The translations under genes were made by a program, and so were the position numbers. DNA of 64,000 nt, from NCBI RefSeq assembly GCF_016583745.1, contig NZ_NRRQ01000001.1:118966-182965 (forward strand), in the 5' to 3' direction. A model generated the notes under the pieces. That model had not been told where the DNA came from. It worked only from the letters and a program-made list of their open reading frames with translations, and made no database searches. The stretch comes from Chromatium okenii (GTDB lineage Bacteria > Pseudomonadota > Gammaproteobacteria > Chromatiales > Chromatiaceae). Below, in pieces: positions 46,955 through 56,464 of this stretch (positions are counted from its first letter, which is position 1; each line of letters begins with the position of its first letter).

Positions 46955-48424
46955 ATGTCAAACATTTCTACGCTCGTGAAATCAATTCAAGACATCATGC
47001 GCAAGGACGCCGGCACCTATGGCGATGCGCAGCGTTTAGAGCAAATGGCGTGGTTGTTGTTTCTCAAGATTTTTGATGACCATGAGTTTGGATTGGAAAG
47101 TATGAACAATCATTATCAATCGCCACTGCCGGAGCAATTGCGGTGGCGTAATTGGGCAGCAAATATCGCAGGAATCACCGGCGAACGTTTATTAACCTTT
47201 GTCGAGAATAAATTGCTGCCAGAGTTGCGGCAATTAACGGGCGCTGATCCAATGGTGAAGCTGATCCGCGACACGTTTGCTGATGCCAATAATTATATGA
47301 AAAACGGCACGCTGTTGCGGCAGGTCATCAATAAAATTTTAGGCATCAATTTTAATAACTCAGTTGATCGTCACTTGTTTGGCGATATTTATGAGAAGCT
47401 GTTGAAAGATTTGCAATCCGCCGGCAATGCCGGTGAGTTTTATACGCCGCGAGCAGTAACGCAGTTTATTGTTGAACAAGTCAATCCGCGTCTCAGTGAA
47501 ACGGTGTTTGATCCGGCATGTGGTACCGGGGGATTTTTAATCTGTGCGCTGGAACATTTACGGCAGCAGGCAAAAGAAGGCGATGATGAACGCACGATTC
47601 AAAACAGCATTTTTGGGATTGAGAAAAAGCATTTGCCGTATGTGTTGTGCATCACAAATCTGTTATTACATCAGGTGGAAGTGCCAGCAAGAATTAAACA
47701 TGATAATACGCTCGCCCGCCCGTTGACGGATTGGAAAATCAATGAGCAAGTCGATGTCATTGTGACGAATCCGCCGTTTGGTGGTATGGAAGAAGATGGC
47801 ATTGGCTCGAATTTCCCGGCGGATTTCCGCACCCGTGAAACAGCAGATTTATTTTTAGTGTTGTTAATGAGGATTCTTAAACAACAGGGGCGGGCTGGTA
47901 TTGTGTTGCCGGATGGTACGTTATTCGGTGAGGGAGTGAAAACGCGCATTAAAGAGGCATTGTTGACGGAGTGCAATTTACATACGATTGTGCGCTTGCC
48001 GAATGGCGTATTTAATCCTTATACCGGCATCCGCACTAATTTGTTGTTTTTTACGAAAGGATCGCCTACCACTGAGGTTTGGTATTATGAACATCAATAT
48101 CCGCCCGGTGTGAAAAGTTATAATAAAACCAACCCCATTCGGATTGAAGAGTTTGCAGCGGTGCAGGCGTGGTGGGGCAATGAGGCCGACGGTTTTGCAA
48201 CCCGCGTGGAGAATGAATGCGCGTGGCGGGTGTCATTTGAAACAATCAAGGCGGGCAATTTTAATTTGGATTTGAAAAACCCGCATCAAGTTGACAGCTC
48301 TGTGAATACGGTTGAACAGCTTTTGCCCGAATATGAACGGTTATTGGCGCACATTGCGGAAACGCGGGCAGCGGTGCAAACAGAACTGCAACAGGCGTTG
48401 CTTGCAACTGGCGAGGAAAAGTAA
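46955..48424 (+). CDS. hsdM: Type I restriction enzyme methylase subunit HsdM
   Basis: HsdM (489 residues) is the N6-adenine methyltransferase of the system. A HsdM N-terminal helical domain (residues about 5-130) is followed by the SAM motif FDPACGTGGFL near 188 and catalytic NPPF near 270 (VTNPPFGG), then a C-terminal tail that packs against HsdS. Its TAA stop shares one base with the hsdS ATG. Confidence 0.96.
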   Translation: MSNISTLVKSIQDIMRKDAGTYGDAQRLEQMAWLLFLKIFDDHEFGLESMNNHYQSPLPEQLRWRNWAANIAGITGERLLTFVENKLLPELRQLTGADPMVKLIRDTFADANNYMKNGTLLRQVINKILGINFNNSVDRHLFGDIYEKLLKDLQSAGNAGEFYTPRAVTQFIVEQVNPRLSETVFDPACGTGGFLICALEHLRQQAKEGDDERTIQNSIFGIEKKHLPYVLCITNLLLHQVEVPARIKHDNTLARPLTDWKINEQVDVIVTNPPFGGMEEDGIGSNFPADFRTRETADLFLVLLMRILKQQGRAGIVLPDGTLFGEGVKTRIKEALLTECNLHTIVRLPNGVFNPYTGIRTNLLFFTKGSPTTEVWYYEHQYPPGVKSYNKTNPIRIEEFAAVQAWWGNEADGFATRVENECAWRVSFETIKAGNFNLDLKNPHQVDSSVNTVEQLLPEYERLLAHIAETRAAVQTELQQALLATGEEK

Positions 48425-50067
48425 TGACTTTAGCCACTTTTTTTGAGAAGTTTGAATTGATTGCGGAAATACCGGGAGCGATACCGAAGCTGCGGGAGTT
48501 GGTGTTGGAATTAGCAGTGCGGGGGAAGTTGGTGCCACAAGATGCGAATGACGAGACTGCTTTAGCACTTTTGCAAACAGTAAACGCTGAACGTGTCAAT
48601 CTTGTCACGGCAAAAAAAATTAAATCCCGCCCAATCGTATCAATTAAACTTAACGAACAACCTTATGATTTACCTTTAAGTTGGGCATGGGCAAGGCTTC
48701 TGGAAGTTGGTTATGAGCTTGGTCAGAAAATCCCTAAAAACCGATTCACTTATATTGATGTTGGCAGCATTGACTCTAAAAAAGGCTGTATTAGTGATAA
48801 AATTGAGCAATTAGAATCAAACGAAGCGCCATCAAGGGCGCGTAAGCTGTTACAAAAGGGCACTGTTATCTATTCCACTGTGCGCCCTTATCTTCTGAAC
48901 ATCGCAATAATTGATTATTTTTTTGATCCAGAACCAATTGCTAGTACAGCATTTGCTATTTTACATCCATTTAATAGAATTAGTAATCGGTATTTATTTT
49001 ACTGGCTAAGAAGTGCGCCATTTACCACTTATGTTCAGGAAAATATGAAAGGGATGGCTTATCCAGCCATTAACGATGATAAATTTTATAATGGACTAAT
49101 TGCGCTTCCGCCCGCTGAAGAACAAAAACGCATCGTCGCCAAAGTCGATCAATTGATGACTTTATTGGATCAATTGGAAACGCAACAGCAGGAACGCAAC
49201 TCACAACAGGCGGCGCTGGCGCAGTCATCATTAGCGCGGTTTGCGGCGGCACCAACTCCAGAAAATTTGCAATTTCTATTTCATCCGTCTTACAACATTC
49301 AACTGGCGGATTTGCGCAAAACGATTTTGTCGCTGGCGGTGCGGGGGAAGTTGGTGCCGCAGGATGAGAATGATGAGCCAATTGATAGTTGGACTGCATC
49401 ACAAGTTACGAATCTTGAAAAATCAAAAAAAGATAAAGAAGTTCAGTTTGATCTGCCAATCATGTGGGGATGGGCGCAACTGGGACAAGTTAGCGAGCTG
49501 ATAAACGGTGATCGGGGTAAAAATTACCCTAACAAACAAGAGTATGTTCGAGAGGGCGTTCCATGGATTAATGCAGGACATATTGAATTAAATGGGACAC
49601 TAGCTATCAATTCAATGCAGTACATCACGAGAAAAAAGTTTGAGTCACTTCGGAGTGGCAAAACACGACTAGGAGATTTAATTTATTGTCTGCGAGGCAC
49701 GCTTGGAAAAACGGCAATTATTACTCAATTTCAGGAAGGTGCAGTTGCTTCATCGTTAGTAATTATTCGCCTCTCGACTGTGATTGATCCAAGATTTGCT
49801 TATTATTTTTTAATAAGTCCATTGGGGCGTGAGCAAATTTTCAAGTTTGATAATGGTTCAGCGCAGCCAAATCTTTCAGCAACTAACGTCAAAAAGTATT
49901 GGGTACCAATTCCCCCCCTCGCCGAACAAAAACGCATCGTTGCCAAAGTCGATCAATTGCTGGCACTGGTCGATCAATTAGAACAGCACCACAACGCCGC
50001 CCGCAGCACTGCTGCGCAATTGCTGGAGGCGGTGGTGCGTGAATTGATTGCCGCACACTCTCATTAA
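48424..50067 (+). CDS. hsdS: Type I restriction enzyme specificity subunit HsdS
   Basis: HsdS (547 residues) recognises the split DNA target. Two target-recognition domains (about 65-235 and 330-500) are separated by conserved helical regions that repeat: LAVRGKLVPQDANDE against LAVRGKLVPQDENDE, and EEQKRIVAKVDQLM against AEQKRIVAKVDQLL. The half-repeats are also very similar in DNA, which would allow domain swapping by recombination. Its stop overlaps the convergent fdxB stop by 2-3 bases. Confidence 0.95.
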   Translation: MTLATFFEKFELIAEIPGAIPKLRELVLELAVRGKLVPQDANDETALALLQTVNAERVNLVTAKKIKSRPIVSIKLNEQPYDLPLSWAWARLLEVGYELGQKIPKNRFTYIDVGSIDSKKGCISDKIEQLESNEAPSRARKLLQKGTVIYSTVRPYLLNIAIIDYFFDPEPIASTAFAILHPFNRISNRYLFYWLRSAPFTTYVQENMKGMAYPAINDDKFYNGLIALPPAEEQKRIVAKVDQLMTLLDQLETQQQERNSQQAALAQSSLARFAAAPTPENLQFLFHPSYNIQLADLRKTILSLAVRGKLVPQDENDEPIDSWTASQVTNLEKSKKDKEVQFDLPIMWGWAQLGQVSELINGDRGKNYPNKQEYVREGVPWINAGHIELNGTLAINSMQYITRKKFESLRSGKTRLGDLIYCLRGTLGKTAIITQFQEGAVASSLVIIRLSTVIDPRFAYYFLISPLGREQIFKFDNGSAQPNLSATNVKKYWVPIPPLAEQKRIVAKVDQLLALVDQLEQHHNAARSTAAQLLEAVVRELIAAHSH

Positions 50068-50366
50068 GCAGCTTGGGGCGCGTGTGATAAACAATTCTTT
50101 GGACACACCCGCGAACAGGCTTGGCAGCCAATACAATCAAGGGCATCTTTCAAATTCATTACCATGCCCGGCATATCCTCATCACAATCATCGTCATCGT
50201 CACTGTCTTCTAATTCCAAATCTTCCCGATCCACCAATTCAAATACATCACGCGGACAGACTTTATAACAGCGTCCGCAGCCAATGCAGTGATGTTGATT
50301 GATTTTCATCACAAATGCTGGCGTCCATGCCACACCGCCGCGTGTTAAGCCCGTCATCATTGCCAT
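50064..50366 (-). CDS. fdxB: nif-specific ferredoxin III (FdxB)
   Basis: A 100-residue ferredoxin with two 4Fe-4S motifs: CIGCGRCYKVCPRD near residues 27-39 and CIGCQACSRVCPK near 78-90, split by an acidic insert of Asp and Glu (about 46-64). The N terminus MTGLTRGGVAWTP is typical of the FdxB family that follows nifX genes. ATG 50366 starts 5 bases after the DUF683 stop; longer frames upstream overlap that gene. It is the last gene of the nifEN operon. Confidence 0.93.
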   Translation of the reverse strand: MAMMTGLTRGGVAWTPAFVMKINQHHCIGCGRCYKVCPRDVFELVDREDLELEDSDDDDDCDEDMPGMVMNLKDALDCIGCQACSRVCPKNCLSHAPQAA

Positions 50367-50370
50367 TTCG

Positions 50371-50604
50371 TTATGCACTCCGTTGAGTTGAATCAGTATT
50401 GGTTTCCGCCGCGTGTAATTGCGCCGTTGCGTGTGCCCACGCCTGACAAGCGTCATAAGCCGCTTGCGCTAAAATTGGGATTTCTTCATACGCAGCGGGC
50501 AGACGCTCCTCCACCAAATCATGTAAGGCGCTGGCGCGTTCACTCGCAATGCGTTTCGCTTTACTCACCGCTTTTTCCAGTGCTTGGCGTTGTTCGGGAG
50601 TCAT
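50371..50604 (-). CDS. nif-associated DUF683 protein
   Basis: A 77-residue helical protein of the DUF683 (CCE_0567-like) family, always found beside nifX-DUF269 genes. The pattern is visible: a Lys/Arg-rich helix (LEKAVSKAKRIASERASALHD) then LVEERLPAAYEEIP and a second helix. A member from a cyanobacterium was described as metal binding; role in nitrogen fixation not settled. AGGAGG precedes the ATG. It is between DUF269 (20 bases) and fdxB. Confidence 0.88.
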   Translation of the reverse strand: MTPEQRQALEKAVSKAKRIASERASALHDLVEERLPAAYEEIPILAQAAYDACQAWAHATAQLHAAETNTDSTQRSA

Positions 50605-50624
50605 CTGCCCAGCCTCCTAATTGA

Positions 50625-51092
50625 TTAAAGCCCAGCAACCTTGGAATGGGTGCCAATGAGTTCTAAAGCGACTGATAAAATTTTGTCGCCTTCATCTTTC
50701 ATTTTAGAAAGACTTGGAAAACCAAAGCGATGCGCATCGCGGACGCTGCGATCCAACACCACTAATTTACCGACCGTAATCAATACGCGCCCAAATCCTT
50801 CGTGGTTTAAACTCACCAAAGGCACAGCCATCAAGTTGCATTCTGCTTCAATCATCACTGCTAAAGCATTGTAAAACGCTTTCATGCGAGCGACTACCAA
50901 TTCATCGGGATCGCCAATAATTGGAATCTCGCGTTTTTTATCAGTCGTGAGAATGAATGGCTCCAAAATCACACTGGCTGATAACTTATCCGTTCTGCCA
51001 TAGGTATCAATGGCGCGCATCTGCCGCACCATTTCAGTGATGAATTGAGAACTCAACAATCCTTCCGTTTCTGCGGCTGGCGCATCACTCAT
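50625..51092 (-). CDS. NifX-associated nitrogen fixation protein (DUF269)
   Basis: A 155-residue protein of the NifX-associated DUF269 family. Key segments are FITEMVRQMRAIDTYGR near residue 17, DPDELVVARMKAFYNALA near 63, and NHEGFGRVLITVGKLVVLDR near 95. Family members are found directly after nifX in diazotrophs; the biochemical role is unproven. There are 106 untranslated bases between it and nifX, in which I see no clear terminator. Confidence 0.92.
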   Translation of the reverse strand: MSDAPAAETEGLLSSQFITEMVRQMRAIDTYGRTDKLSASVILEPFILTTDKKREIPIIGDPDELVVARMKAFYNALAVMIEAECNLMAVPLVSLNHEGFGRVLITVGKLVVLDRSVRDAHRFGFPSLSKMKDEGDKILSVALELIGTHSKVAGL

Positions 51093-51198
51093 TTTGAATA
51101 CCTCGTTGAAGTCGGTTCGTTGCCATTAAAATCCCCCAACAACGCCACCGAAAGAGTTAAAAACCTTTGATGCGCTCTGCAAAAAAGGTGGGGATTGC

Positions 51199-51681
51199 TT
51201 ATTCAGTCCAGCCTTCAGCAGCCATCGCATCAAAGCGATTATCATGCGCTTCTTGCTGCTGACTGAGCAGGGCGCGGCTCAACCATGCACTCGGCCCATC
51301 GCGCAATTCAATTTGCAAGGCGCGAATGGTTTGCGGTAATGAAGTGCCGGCATCAACTTTAATCGCATGAATGCCACGCGGTCGCAATTGATTCACCGCT
51401 GACGCGCCAATTGCTTGGCAATACACCGCGACACAACCCGTTAATGCGTCAATTTTGGCGGCCAATTTATTTTCATTGCCATCTTCAGCCACTTGCCCGA
51501 ATTGCACGACTTCTTCTAAATGCGCTTCTTTGGCATCAAGACGATAAATTGCTAATGATTCCGCAGTACCAAAATGCTGATCGACGTGTTTACGGTCGGT
51601 GGTCGCAAAAGCAACGCGAATGGTGAGCGGCGTTTTGGCGTCAACAGTGGTCAACACTTTCAGGTGGCGCGACACGGTCAT
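51199..51681 (-). CDS. nifX: NifX cofactor-carrier protein
   Basis: NifX (160 residues) binds NifB-co and the VK cluster and passes them to NifEN. The dinitrogenase iron-molybdenum cofactor domain fills about 20-125: RVAFATTDRKHVDQHFGTAES at the start, and GCVAVYCQAIGASAVNQLRPRG near 82. A C-terminal helical tail follows. ATG 51681 with AGGAAA upstream is chosen; the longer frame starts with GTG 51684. It begins 27 bases after nifEN. Confidence 0.93.
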   Translation of the reverse strand: MTVSRHLKVLTTVDAKTPLTIRVAFATTDRKHVDQHFGTAESLAIYRLDAKEAHLEEVVQFGQVAEDGNENKLAAKIDALTGCVAVYCQAIGASAVNQLRPRGIHAIKVDAGTSLPQTIRALQIELRDGPSAWLSRALLSQQQEAHDNRFDAMAAEGWTE

Positions 51682-51708
51682 CACAGTTTCCTATTGTGCA
51701 ACAAGGAG

Positions 51709-54513
51709 TTAGGCGGAATGCGCAGCGACGTGTCGCTCCGCCTCCGACCATTGTTTGAGCGCCGAGCGATACGGATGAATTTCGCCTTTTTCGAGCGATA
51801 ACAGCAGGTTGGCGAGTTCAAACAGCGTGGCGCGAGTGCCGCTGTAACCAATCCAAGTGCGGGTGTAGCCGCCCAGCGTGTCGTATTGCGGAAAGCCCGC
51901 CCGCAGCAGCGGAATCCCCAACCGCTTGCCGGTGTGGACGCCGTGCGAATTGGTGATTAACACGTCGGCGCGATTGGCGCGGGCGGTCAGTTCTAAATCC
52001 TCCAGATCGCCGATTTGCACCTGCTCGCACACCGCCGCCGCCAATGCTGGCGCGTTGGTCGGGCTGACTGCCGCCACCGTCGTCGCGCCGACTCCCGCCA
52101 GCATCTGCGTCAAACCGACCAACAAATCCGGCTCGGCCGCCAGCGCCAGCCGCGCTTGTCCGAGCATGAAATGGCTATCGAGCATCGCATCCTGCAATTG
52201 CTCCCGTTGCCGCACGATTTTGGCGGGCACCGGCACCGCTGCCAGCGTGGCCAAGGTCGCAATCAACGCATCGACCGCGCTGATGCCCATGAGATGCGCA
52301 AAGCGATGATCGGGAACGCCGGTGCGCTCATGCAGCGCATCGGCGGCTGCATTCATCGCGCCGCCAATCACCACCGTCGCCAGCGCATCGCCGACCGTCG
52401 CCAATTCGCTGACCAAGGTGCCGCCAATCGTCAAGGCGCTGTAATCGCTGGCGGGCAAATGCCCGTCGAGCGCGTCGGACAAATCCGGCAGCACCAGCGG
52501 ACGCAGGCCAAATAATTCAATCAATTCCTTGAGATGTTCGAGATCGCCCGGCGTGAGCTGCGCCCCGGCTAACACATTGATTTGACGCTGCCGCCGTCCG
52601 GGGCGCGTGCCCGCAGCGGCAGCGGTCGGCACTAAAATTTCAATGATGGCGCGGGTCGCAGCGGCATAACCGGACTCCATCCCGCCGCTGAAATCGGGCG
52701 CAGACACGGCGACGACCGGAGTGGCGTTAAATTGCGGATAACGTTGGCGAAATTCGCGCACAGCCAGATGAATATCCGCGCCCTGCGCTTCCACTAAACC
52801 GGTGGTCGGCACGCCAATCAGCGCCGGTTGATGCTTTTCGCACAGCGTTTTCAAGCCCTCAATAACCAACGCATCGCCTCCCATGATCGCGGTGACGTGA
52901 TCGACGGCGGTGGTTTGCAGCGGGATCGGCTCCCGAAAATGCCGTACAAACAAAATCTTACCGAAGGCGCTACAGCCTTGCGCTCCGTGCAACATCGGAA
53001 TGGCGCGATTAAAACCCAGAAATGCCAACGCCGCGCCGACGGTCGAACTTGCTTTGAGCGGGCTGACCGATAAGGCTTTTTTGCGTTTTATAATGACAGG
53101 ACTTGGAGTTTTTATTAACGGCGGAGTGGCGCTCGCAGCCAATGCAGTGGCTAAAGAAGATTTCACTGCCGCCCAGATAGGACTTTCAATCGTCACGCAC
53201 AACTGTTTAGCGAGTTCTTCCATGCCTTCATAACCGGCATACGCAAACTCACGTTCTTGGTTAATATCCAAAAATGGAATACGCGCTTTTAATGCCGTGT
53301 ACAAATTGCGCCCACCAGCAATCAGCACATCAACGCCTTGTTCATTCACCATATCAATCAACGTGCGCGGGTTTCCTTCTTCCAACATCACCGCATCATC
53401 ACCCATTAACTCACGGATGCGTGCTTTATCATCTTCAGTGGATTTACGGGTGCCGGTTGCAACGACCGTCATGCCCAAATCTTGTAATGCAGAAATCACT
53501 GACCACGATTTCACACCGCCGGTATACAACAAGACTTTTTTGCCCTGCAAGCGCAGCCGCCAAGGTGCCAAAATCAATTCTGCATTGGCTTCTTCACGCG
53601 CAATCACTCTTTCAACCCGCGCAGTTAAATCGGGGTCAGCGATAATGCGAGCGAATTCACGCAATGCGTTTGATACATCGCGCACTCCATAAAAACTGCC
53701 TTCAAACCAAGGAGTTCCATACGCGGATTGCAATTTACGCGCAACATTGACCAGCGCCCGCGAGCACACCATCATATTGACTTCCGAGCGGTGCATGGTC
53801 TGCACTTCACGAAAGCGTCCATCGCCAGAAAGCGTACATAACACGCGCAAACCGAGTTCATCGAATAATGGCAACACGCGCCATAATTCTCCGGCAATGT
53901 TATATTCACCAATTAAACAAATGTCGTGAACTTTGAAATGTTCATTTTCAATGCCGGGCGGAATTGGATCAGGTTCGCGGGTGCCGCAAACATATTTCAC
54001 CATTGCTTCCCCGGCAATACGGCTACCGAGGTTTTTTGCTCCATAAAATCCAGCGGCATCAATCGGCACAACTGGCGTCTGCCACCGCTGTTGCGCATCT
54101 TTACACACCGCTTCTAAATCATCGCCGGTCAGCGCCGGAACGCAGGTGTTATAGACAAATACGGCGGCGGGTTGATAACTATCAATCGCTTGTTTAATAG
54201 AATGAAAGAGGCGTTTTTCACTGCGCCCCATAATTACATCTTGCTCAGTTAAATCAGTGGTCATGCCGATTTTATACAGCGTATTGCCACTTGATCTGGT
54301 GCCCCGGTTGTCCCAAGAATTACCCGCACATGCAATTGAACCATGCACAATATGCGCAACATCGCCAATTGGCAGCATGGCAATTTGGGCACCATCAAAG
54401 GTACAGCCGCCCGCTGTTGCGCCCGGTTTCGCTTTGGAACAGCCAGATTTGGCTTTTTGATTGTGGGCGCAAGCCGGTTCGTCAAGCAGGGTGGCGAGGT
54501 CTTTGCGGTTCAT
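51709..54513 (-). CDS. nifEN: Fused NifE-NifN nitrogenase cofactor scaffold
   Basis: One 934-residue polypeptide containing NifE (1 to about 455) and NifN (about 478-934), joined by a Pro/Ala/Ser/Lys linker. NifEN is the scaffold on which NifB-co gains molybdenum and homocitrate. With the start at 54513 the NifE cysteines fall at 37, 62, 124 and 250, the same numbers as I recall for Azotobacter NifE ligands. NifN begins at [17 protein letters not shown] with the QGC motif 30 residues on. The frame is open through the joint, with no ATG at the NifN start. A longer start at 54534 would lie about 4 bases from the predicted transcript start. Confidence 0.95.
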   Translation of the reverse strand: MNRKDLATLLDEPACAHNQKAKSGCSKAKPGATAGGCTFDGAQIAMLPIGDVAHIVHGSIACAGNSWDNRGTRSSGNTLYKIGMTTDLTEQDVIMGRSEKRLFHSIKQAIDSYQPAAVFVYNTCVPALTGDDLEAVCKDAQQRWQTPVVPIDAAGFYGAKNLGSRIAGEAMVKYVCGTREPDPIPPGIENEHFKVHDICLIGEYNIAGELWRVLPLFDELGLRVLCTLSGDGRFREVQTMHRSEVNMMVCSRALVNVARKLQSAYGTPWFEGSFYGVRDVSNALREFARIIADPDLTARVERVIAREEANAELILAPWRLRLQGKKVLLYTGGVKSWSVISALQDLGMTVVATGTRKSTEDDKARIRELMGDDAVMLEEGNPRTLIDMVNEQGVDVLIAGGRNLYTALKARIPFLDINQEREFAYAGYEGMEELAKQLCVTIESPIWAAVKSSLATALAASATPPLIKTPSPVIIKRKKALSVSPLKASSTVGAALAFLGFNRAIPMLHGAQGCSAFGKILFVRHFREPIPLQTTAVDHVTAIMGGDALVIEGLKTLCEKHQPALIGVPTTGLVEAQGADIHLAVREFRQRYPQFNATPVVAVSAPDFSGGMESGYAAATRAIIEILVPTAAAAGTRPGRRQRQINVLAGAQLTPGDLEHLKELIELFGLRPLVLPDLSDALDGHLPASDYSALTIGGTLVSELATVGDALATVVIGGAMNAAADALHERTGVPDHRFAHLMGISAVDALIATLATLAAVPVPAKIVRQREQLQDAMLDSHFMLGQARLALAAEPDLLVGLTQMLAGVGATTVAAVSPTNAPALAAAVCEQVQIGDLEDLELTARANRADVLITNSHGVHTGKRLGIPLLRAGFPQYDTLGGYTRTWIGYSGTRATLFELANLLLSLEKGEIHPYRSALKQWSEAERHVAAHSA

Positions 54514-54547
54514 GGGAATGTCCAATACTGTCATGTTGCCTTGCGTT

Positions 54548-54566
54548 AAGCACGATCAATGCCAAG
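54548..54566 (-). promoter_or_regulatory. Sigma-54 promoter of the nifEN operon
   Basis: On the minus strand, TTGGCATTGATCGTGCTT has GG and GC with ten bases between (plus-strand CC 54562-54563 and GC 54550-54551). Transcription would start near 54538, about 25 bases before the preferred nifEN ATG at 54513, which argues against the ATG at 54534. Confidence 0.75.
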
Positions 54567-54608
54567 CGGTTAGTGATTGTTTTTATTATTAAAATTGCTT
54601 GATTTCTC

Positions 54609-54624
54609 TGTATGGTTTCTGACA
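54609..54624. promoter_or_regulatory. NifA upstream activator site (nifEN)
   Basis: A perfect TGT-N10-ACA match (TGT 54609-54611, ACA 54622-54624), centred about 78 bases upstream of the predicted nifEN transcription start. Confidence 0.7.
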
Positions 54625-54837
54625 ATTTGCGCTGCTGACCTGACTGGATGGGGCGCGGCGGGGAATTTGAATTGCGCATTGCGCGTGCGGCGTGGTCAGT
54701 TGGCAATTGAATACAACGGTATGCTTTCTTAATTCCAAAAAACGCTATTGATACGATAATGAATAGATGAGGGCGTGATGATGAATGCGTGTCTGTTTTT
54801 AGGAGTGGCGCACTGGCTGATATAAACTATTGATTGC

Positions 54838-54908
54838 GTTGTCAGTTGGCAGTTGGCGGCAACAACGCTGTTTTTTACTGACAACTGACAACTGATCACC
54901 GACAACTC
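54838..54908. repeat. Family B palindromic repeat
   Basis: GTTGTCAGTTGGCAGTTGGC on the left (from 54839) faces ACTGACAACTGACAACTGAT on the right (54877-54896), then CGACAACTC. The rest of the gap 54625-54837 holds no gene that I can support. Confidence 0.75.
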
Positions 54909-54937
54909 AAAATTGCCACCGGCGAAGTGTTTTCACC

Positions 54938-56338
54938 ATGACAGACGCATCCTCTCTTTCTCGTCCGCTTGATAACGATGCCGAAGCCGCTGTGCTGCGC
55001 CAGACGCTGGCGCAAATGCGCCGCGAGGCGGAAACGGAAGTGCAGCGGCTCAATGCCCAGATCGCCGAGCGCAGTCGTCAAACCGCAACGTCGGTGGCAT
55101 CGGTCGCCGCTCAAATCGCGTTGCAGCAAGAAATGACCGTGCTTAACCAAACGCTGAAGGTCAAAACGCAGGCGCTCGATCACATCACTGACGAATGTCG
55201 GCGGCTGGAAGATGCGCTGGAAGATCAAAATGTGACGCTCGACAGCTTGCAGCAGGAAATCGAACGCAAAGAACGGGCGTTGACCTCAGCGCGGGAAGAA
55301 GTGGAGCGAATGCGCCGTGAACTCGCCAATCGCGCCCCGTCGGTCGCCAACCAATTCCTGAGTGCCGCAATCACTGCGCTGAGTGGACGCCGCGTCCGCC
55401 TATGGTTTGGCATCAGCGCGGTGCTGGCGGCACTCGGCAGTGCCGGCTGGTGGTGGCGAGAACCGCTGTTGACCGCGTGGCAGCGCAGCTCGGCAGCAGT
55501 GCTCGCGCAGGTCACGCCCGCACCCGTCGTCACCCCGCCGCGCACCACCTCGGCACCGGCAGCGGAACCGGCAGCAGCGCCAGCCCCGTCGCCCGTCATC
55601 ACACAATCGCCGCCGCCCACGCAGCGGGATCGGTTGCGCAGCGGCGGCTTGGCACCCACGCTCGCTGCCTTACCCGGCGGCACCTTGCAAATGGGCATCA
55701 ATCGGATGGGCGGTGAGGATTACAGTCCGGCACACGCGGTGCAGCTCGCGCCGTTTTTGATCGGCATTCAGGAGGTCACGGTGCAGGAATATGACCGCTT
55801 TGCCCAAGTCACCGGACGGGCGCTGCCGGATGATTTCGGCTGGGGACGCGGCAATCAACCGGTCGTCGGCGTGAGCTGGGCCGATGCGGTGGCCTATACC
55901 GAGTGGTTATCGCGTGAAACCGGACGCCAATATCGCCTGCCCAGCGAAGCCGAATGGGAATTTGCTGCCCGCGCCGGTAGCGCCAGCTCATTTTGGTGGG
56001 GATTTACGTTAGAACCGCAACGCGCCGTCTGTTTTGACTGCGGCACCGCGTGGGATCGGCGCTCACCCGCGCCGGTCGGACGCTTTGCCGCCAACCCGTT
56101 TGGACTGCACGACACCGCCGGCAACGCGATGGAATGGGTCGCCGACTGTTATCACCCCAATTATCAAGGTGCGCCGACGGATGGACGGGCATGGCGCGAT
56201 GACACCTGTGGCGAGCGCGTGGCACGCGGGGGCGCGTTTAACAAACCCTCAGCATCCATGCGCGTCTACGTTCGCGCCCATTTCAGCGCGGAAACCAAAC
56301 TGAATTCACTTGGATTTCGTGTCGCACGGGCGCGTTAA
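54938..56338 (+). CDS. Membrane-anchored coiled-coil protein with FGE/sulfatase-modifying-factor domain
   Basis: A 466-residue protein. About 15-140 is a long coiled coil rich in Glu, Arg, Gln and Leu. One membrane helix lies at about 155-173 (LWFGISAVLAALGSAGWWW). A Pro/Ala/Thr linker (about 185-235) leads to a formylglycine-generating-enzyme-like domain (about 240-466): LPGGTLQMG, the PVVGVSWADAVAYTEWLS and YRLPSEAEWEFAARAG motifs, and a C-terminal RGGAF and LGFRVAR. The coiled coil is probably cytoplasmic and the FGE domain periplasmic. The catalytic cysteine pair of true FGE is not evident, so a binding or structural role, as in EgtB/PvdO relatives, is more likely. Confidence 0.82.
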   Translation: MTDASSLSRPLDNDAEAAVLRQTLAQMRREAETEVQRLNAQIAERSRQTATSVASVAAQIALQQEMTVLNQTLKVKTQALDHITDECRRLEDALEDQNVTLDSLQQEIERKERALTSAREEVERMRRELANRAPSVANQFLSAAITALSGRRVRLWFGISAVLAALGSAGWWWREPLLTAWQRSSAAVLAQVTPAPVVTPPRTTSAPAAEPAAAPAPSPVITQSPPPTQRDRLRSGGLAPTLAALPGGTLQMGINRMGGEDYSPAHAVQLAPFLIGIQEVTVQEYDRFAQVTGRALPDDFGWGRGNQPVVGVSWADAVAYTEWLSRETGRQYRLPSEAEWEFAARAGSASSFWWGFTLEPQRAVCFDCGTAWDRRSPAPVGRFAANPFGLHDTAGNAMEWVADCYHPNYQGAPTDGRAWRDDTCGERVARGGAFNKPSASMRVYVRAHFSAETKLNSLGFRVARAR

Positions 56339-56464
56339 TGGTGAAAACAATGATGCGTGTCGGCTATTTTCGCTTTATCGTCGCCGGTATATCCTTGCCC
56401 CGCCTCAGTGCTGACTGACACGCCCGGTGGTGGCAGTCATTTTTCATTTTTTAGGAGACATCTC

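Noticed and set aside
53060..53180. nifEN fusion as a sequencing frameshift artefact
   Set aside because: The frame is open on both sides with a low-complexity but in-frame linker, and both halves are full length. An error would need to remove a stop and a start at once.
54778..54825. A 15-codon open frame in the nifEN upstream gap
   Set aside because: Too short, without a clear ribosome site or conserved pattern.
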